Below the pieces are notes generated by a model. It was not told the DNA's origin, searched no databases, and was given only the letters and a program-made list of their open reading frames with translations. A program made the position numbers and the translations under genes. Positions 59,105 to 64,000 of a stretch of 64,000 bases of DNA are shown here, one piece after another; within the stretch, counting starts at the first letter, position 1; each line of letters starts with the position of its first letter. The DNA lies in contig CM024188.1 in NCBI GenBank assembly GCA_013433145.1, positions 2,232,001-2,296,000 of the forward strand, read 5' to 3'. Source of the DNA: Ascaris suum (taxonomy: Eukaryota; Nematoda; Chromadorea; Rhabditida; Ascarididae).

Positions 59105-60334
59105 TATTTTGAGAGATTAACTTGTGCGACCAACGACCGGCAAAGTGAAAAATGACAATTAACGCGCCGCTCTTCGTACAGGTCCCCAATACATAGTGAC
59201 GATAGAGTTGCGCCACGAGCATCAATGGTTTTCTCTCGTGGCATAAAGCGAGACTTTCACGTAAGAATCGCACGTAAATTGAGACCGACTACAGCATTAG
59301 AATTGCTATACTATGGAATGAGCGATCGGCGAACGAAAAAGCTTCAAACTATGCTTATGTATAACGAAAAAAAAATGGAAAATAAAGATTAAAAAACACT
59401 TTGCAATGTGTAGTAACGTTTAAAGCCTTACCCTATCCACATAATATGTATTTCCTAGCAAAAAAAAAAAAAATTTCCTCTCTTGTCGCACAAAATTTTT
59501 TCTCTTGGTTTTTTTTTTCCACCGCTAAGGGGAATTATTTGTTAAGGCTATACGAAACGATGCAACCAAATAATAACTTAATAAACTCTTATATGCAAAA
59601 AAAATTTTTTTTCAATATTTTGAATTTAACGAATTGAGTGAGCATTTCGATAATTTATATGCAAAAATTGAATGCGTTCATATTAAAAATATTAAAAATA
59701 AAAATGTGAAAATAAATCACTAAATGCATAAATTTTCTAAAAAAAAAAAAAAAAAAAAAACGAGAAATCTTTCTAAAGCGAAAAATGAAAAGAAAAAAAA
59801 AAGAGGAAGAATAGCTTTAGTATAATAGTAAGGGGGGAAATGTAGTCGCTAACGATTGACAGCACAATGAGTAGAGAAACAATCGAATGATATAGAATGT
59901 TTTAACCAATGATTTCTTTGTTCGACTTTAACGAAAAAAAAAAAAGAAGTTCACATTAAAATCTACGTTGAGCACTTTCCCATGTGATTAATCAACGACA
60001 ATATTCGACTTTGCAAAGATATATCGCTTTTTTTTGCGCTATATTTTCTGCCGATCAACTCTTTATTCGTAACTATATGAATCTATCGAACAAAACTGGA
60101 TATGAATCGGATAGGATCATACTGAGAGATGAGCTTATTAAAAGATTACATATAAAAATCGACAAGAAATTATTATTCTTATATCTTTTTTTTTTTTCAA
60201 CACACAACAATTAACTCATCTTTCATGCTGTAATGAATTGAAATTTATCGTCTTAAAGAAATTTAATCAATAGTCTTTGTTCGGCTCTATTATAAACGGA
60301 GTCATTTAACGCATAAAATATAAATATGAATATT

Positions 60335-60361
60335 TTTATTTATTTATTTATTTATTTATTT
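60335..60361. repeat. (TTTA)n microsatellite
   Basis: Six TTTA units in the gene-free right-hand part of the window. Confidence 0.9.
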
Positions 60362-62035
60362 GTTTAGTTTTTCTCCATTTATTTAAAAGAGGGTGAGAAA
60401 TTTTATAACCAACAAATAAAATACATTTCACGTTTATCGTATGCACCATTTCACATATATTTGTTGTCTATTCATTGTCATTTCCGCCGATAGATAAATA
60501 CCATCTAGGTGACATCGAGCTAAGACACTTCAATAGCATGAAAAAATAGATTGTTCGATGAAAAAGTTATGACCGTTAAACTCTTCACTTTTGATATCTT
60601 CATTGATATTATGCGCTTGTGTTTTATTATGCACTATTCTGCGTTGTCTGCCTTTTTTTTTTGCAATTTTTTTCATTTTGCAATGCAATATACTGAATAT
60701 TGCAAATTTGCAATTTGCAATACTGCAAATATCACAAGTTTCAAAGATGCTTTGTTAATGAAACCAATGATAAGGGTCCTTTTAATTATATGCAAGAGGT
60801 TTGATTTCGTAACGAAATAAACTAAAAAATATTAGCTGAATAGCGTAGATTATTAACTAAACGATAGCCATAATTCTACGGATCCAATATAGTTTTAGGC
60901 TTTATTTCCTCATAAAATAGTGATTATGAATTATTTTTGCGCTGTTAAATTTTATGAATGATGAATTTAAATTATAATGATGTATTTGCTCGGAAAAAAA
61001 AAATTTTTTTTTCACTTTCGTTTTTTGACTTTTTATTTTTCACTTGCTAGAACGTATCCACTTTCTTGATGGTAGAAACCAAGAGAATATGTTGCTTAAT
61101 GAGACTATTAAAAAAGATTTGCTCAGCAAAACTATCTTTCTATGGACACTATAGAATTACGCATTTCAAGCATCGATAAATTTAATTAGAAACGAATTAA
61201 ATATTCATATATAGAACTTATGAAAGAGTAATTCAACAACTTATTTTAGATCTAGGATATATATATATATATATATATTTTAGATGGCAAAAGTGCTACT
61301 GATTGAAAAATTTCCGTATCGTTGTAAAATTACTCCACTATTCGTCGAAATAAAGATAAAATTATAATGAAAAGAAAAAATGCGATATGTATCCATTCAT
61401 ATTTAGTAAGTGAACAGCTAAATACCTTAGGAATATTAAATGTTAGTGAGGAAATCTTCATATATTACAACCTACTAAATCTTATTTTTCCGAGCAATAC
61501 TTCTCTTATTAATTGAAAATCCTCATCGCTAAGAGTATTATATCATATTATCAAAAAAAAAAAAACTCAGAAATTCTATTAAGAGCTATACGAAGATCTA
61601 TGTTACTTTTAGATGTGAGCATAAAAAACTCTTTCACTCGTTGAAAGCTTTCGGTGTTGAAGTAATAGTACATATTTCGTATATCGGCTGATACCTATCA
61701 GTTCGTGAGATCATCTTCATGAGGAAATGACATCTACTCCGAGTCAGCTCTAAGCTACAGACTTATACCATCTCCAGACTACATTTATTTCTAAAGCAAA
61801 ACAGTGAAACTCTCTCAGTTTTTTGCTTTCACCCATCCATATACATCTACCATGAAGTCAGTTGATTAAATTGTTCGCTATCCATCGAATAACTATTAAA
61901 TCATTTTTTTAAAATAAAGTCCTTGTCAAATAAACGCTGTTATTATGCTTTATTTTCATCAGATAATAGTTATAGTAAAACATTACTTTCATCATATTTC
62001 CAGTAATAGTTAATTACGCACTCATCGTTTAGTAT

Positions 62036-62225
62036 CGCTTACTGCGCGGTCGGTTTGAAGAGAGAGCTCCCAGCAGACTCTTTGGCTTCGTTCTACTGAG
62101 TCACTCCGACCAGGGGCCTCATCGGGACGAGGGTGGTTCAGCATGTCAGAGCTCTCCTCTTCAGCGGAACAACGATGAATCGACTCCTCAGTATCCGATG
62201 GGCAGAAGGCGAGCCTAAGCTCTAA
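62036..62225. other. G+C-rich island of unknown origin
   Basis: About 190 bases rich in G+C. On the minus strand one frame stays open for about 65 codons and would encode an acidic, Ser/Glu-rich peptide (for example EESIHRCSAEEESSDMLNH) ending at TGA, with no upstream Met or clear splice site in view. It could be a retroelement remnant or a structured RNA. Confidence 0.35.
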
Positions 62226-64000
62226 CCTTCACGCTACCTTATAACTTCACCTAAGCAGAATGGAAGCGATATGAAGAGACATTTATTCGTAATGAATACT
62301 TTGTCGATTAAAGTAAAGTAAAGTTAATTATGCGTACAGCGGAACAATGAAATGAAATTTGTATTCAGAATAGCAACGCATCATTGCGGCACCATCAAGC
62401 TTCATATCGGAACGAACGACATTTGCGCTATCGTTTGAGAGACCAGAAAAAAAAACGACGATTTATACAATATTTGGAATGCTCTCTGAGCAAATCTTTC
62501 TAGAGATTCTTTTATGCTGACATCATATCTATGCGTTATGTATATCAGATATATCATATTTTTATCTCTCTAACGAACGTTTCGACCTTTTCAACACGAA
62601 AGTCTATAAGAACAAAATTTTGTGCATAATGAAAGTCATTTTGATAGTGAAAGCATTAAACTGTTTCAAATTTACGTTTCATTTAGCCGTTGTACATATT
62701 TGCCGGCATTTTGAATTTGCAATTCAATTTTTTGAGGAATTTTTGTTGAGTTTTATATGAGTTCGCTGATGGGGTAATATTTCAAGAGTTTTTTTTTAAT
62801 GTTGGTGCAAAAGTTGGCTCAATAGGTCGAGTTACAGACAAGTAGAGAAGCTCAACGAAGAATAATAGGACATACACTTAATATTCCAATTGAAAGCAGT
62901 TTAATATTCGGCAAACAAATACTGAAATATGTGGAATAATGCTCTCATAGTTTAAATGATTCGAACCTTGCCTGATAAAAACCTTCTTCGAAATATTTCG
63001 ATTTCTGTGGCATTTGTGACTCATCTTGACGTTGTTATATCAACATGAAAGATAGTCTATGATGTTTTTCATGATCGGCATTGTAACGTAGAAATTTGTA
63101 GGTTTGATTTCATTGATGCACATATTAATATACAAAAGAGTGCTATAATACGCTATAAAATGCAAAGTTTTGAAAGAACATTAAAAAAACATATATCGCT
63201 AAAACTTTGCTGGAACGCGATTCAAATTATCTTCCTTCGCATCCAATTTTCTTGCATCATAAAAAGGTGGAAACTGTTCCACGTCCCTCCCTCCTTATCC
63301 TATATGTAATATGTCGAGTTCTAGAATTAAATCTTTCATTCTGAAGCTGCAGCTACCTGCTGCAGCAATGTTTTTTTTTTTGGAAGTAATTGCTACACAA
63401 TAGATCTGATGCCGAAGTAATCGTTCCTTGAGAAATATGGAATTATTCATTTAAAAAAGCGATAGTGAAAATTATCCACATTCAGGTTTGGAAAATCAAT
63501 GAACGCTGCATATAGAAACAAACATTTAAGATGACCTAATCTAAAGACGAGCATTCTTTGTTGTTGTTCGCTTTCAACAGCAATTTTGTTTTCCACCTTG
63601 AAAATAACTCGATAATAAATGAGAAATTCGATAATAAATCAAGAAAAACAAAAAAAAAGCTAAAAATTGAAAAAAAAAAAAAGAAATCTATAGATTCATC
63701 AAGTTAGGTGTTTTTTTTTTCAATTGAATTTACAGTTTGCAATATTAAACCGCCGTTAATATTCGAAAAATTTAAATTCAAATCATTTCGACAAAAATTC
63801 CACAAAGAATTCTGCTTAAATTTATAGTTCTAAAAATTAATACCGTTCTCGCGTAGATATTAGCATCTTTCAGCACATTCTTTTTTTCTTATCATACTTC
63901 AAATAGATCGGATAACGTTAAAATTGTAACGTTCGTATTATGAAGGCGAATGTTCTAATGTTCTAATGCAAAGCGTTTATGGACTTACCCCTCCCCTCTC

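Larger units (their letters stand above)
50475..64000. other. Gene-poor 13.5 kb upstream of ENT
   Basis: Very AT-rich, with many 8-20-base A/T homopolymers. No protein gene is recognised. The open frame at 51232-51546 (plus) has one hydrophobic stretch and a basic tail but no homology. A G+C-richer patch at 57.0-57.18 kb shows no tRNA or ORF that I can support. The ENT promoter should be at the left end. Confidence 0.5.

Noticed and set aside
62950..63040. B-box-like GGTTCGAATCA on the minus strand, considered as a tRNA
   Set aside because: No A box at the right distance and no cloverleaf could be drawn.

Overview
The window is nuclear DNA of an animal and almost certainly of a nematode. It is AT-rich (roughly one third G+C by eye) and full of A/T homopolymers. 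Its protein genes are split into many short exons with GT donors and TTTCAG/TTGCAG-type acceptors, and the introns run from about 40 bp to about 2.5 kb. The two large proteins are animal families. An acceptor-like AG lies 22 nt upstream of the ATG of both large genes and directly before the ATG of the small one, as expected for spliced-leader trans-splicing. I cannot fix the species; both parasitic strongylid and spirurid lineages remain possible.

Three genes could be rebuilt exon by exon with matching reading phase. (1) 9903-10794, plus strand: a two-exon, ten-cysteine Ly6/uPAR (three-finger) protein. (2) 13734-31930, minus strand: a 23-exon Lethal giant larvae (LGL-1) homologue of about 960 residues that keeps the three-serine aPKC target motif. 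(3) 42960-50452, minus strand: a 13-exon equilibrative nucleoside transporter (ENT/SLC29) of about 475 residues. The first 8 kb may hold parts of a further minus-strand gene that I do not recognise (candidate exons near 7.8, 5.55 and 3.8 kb).

The rest is gene-poor. 31.95-42.95 kb separates lgl from ENT, and 50.5-64 kb lies upstream of ENT; I see no convincing gene in either. These stretches contain poly-C/poly-G runs, (TA)n arrays, a 22-bp tandem repeat, G-quadruplex-like tracts and a few islands richer in G+C that look like old mobile-element or structured-RNA remnants. A nearly perfect 25-bp hairpin lies in an lgl intron.

The genes do not form an operon or pathway. LGL acts in cortical polarity, ENT moves nucleosides across membranes, and the Ly6 protein is probably secreted or GPI-anchored. 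lgl and ENT share a strand but lie 11 kb apart. I saw no prokaryotic-type system, CRISPR array, rRNA or confident tRNA.
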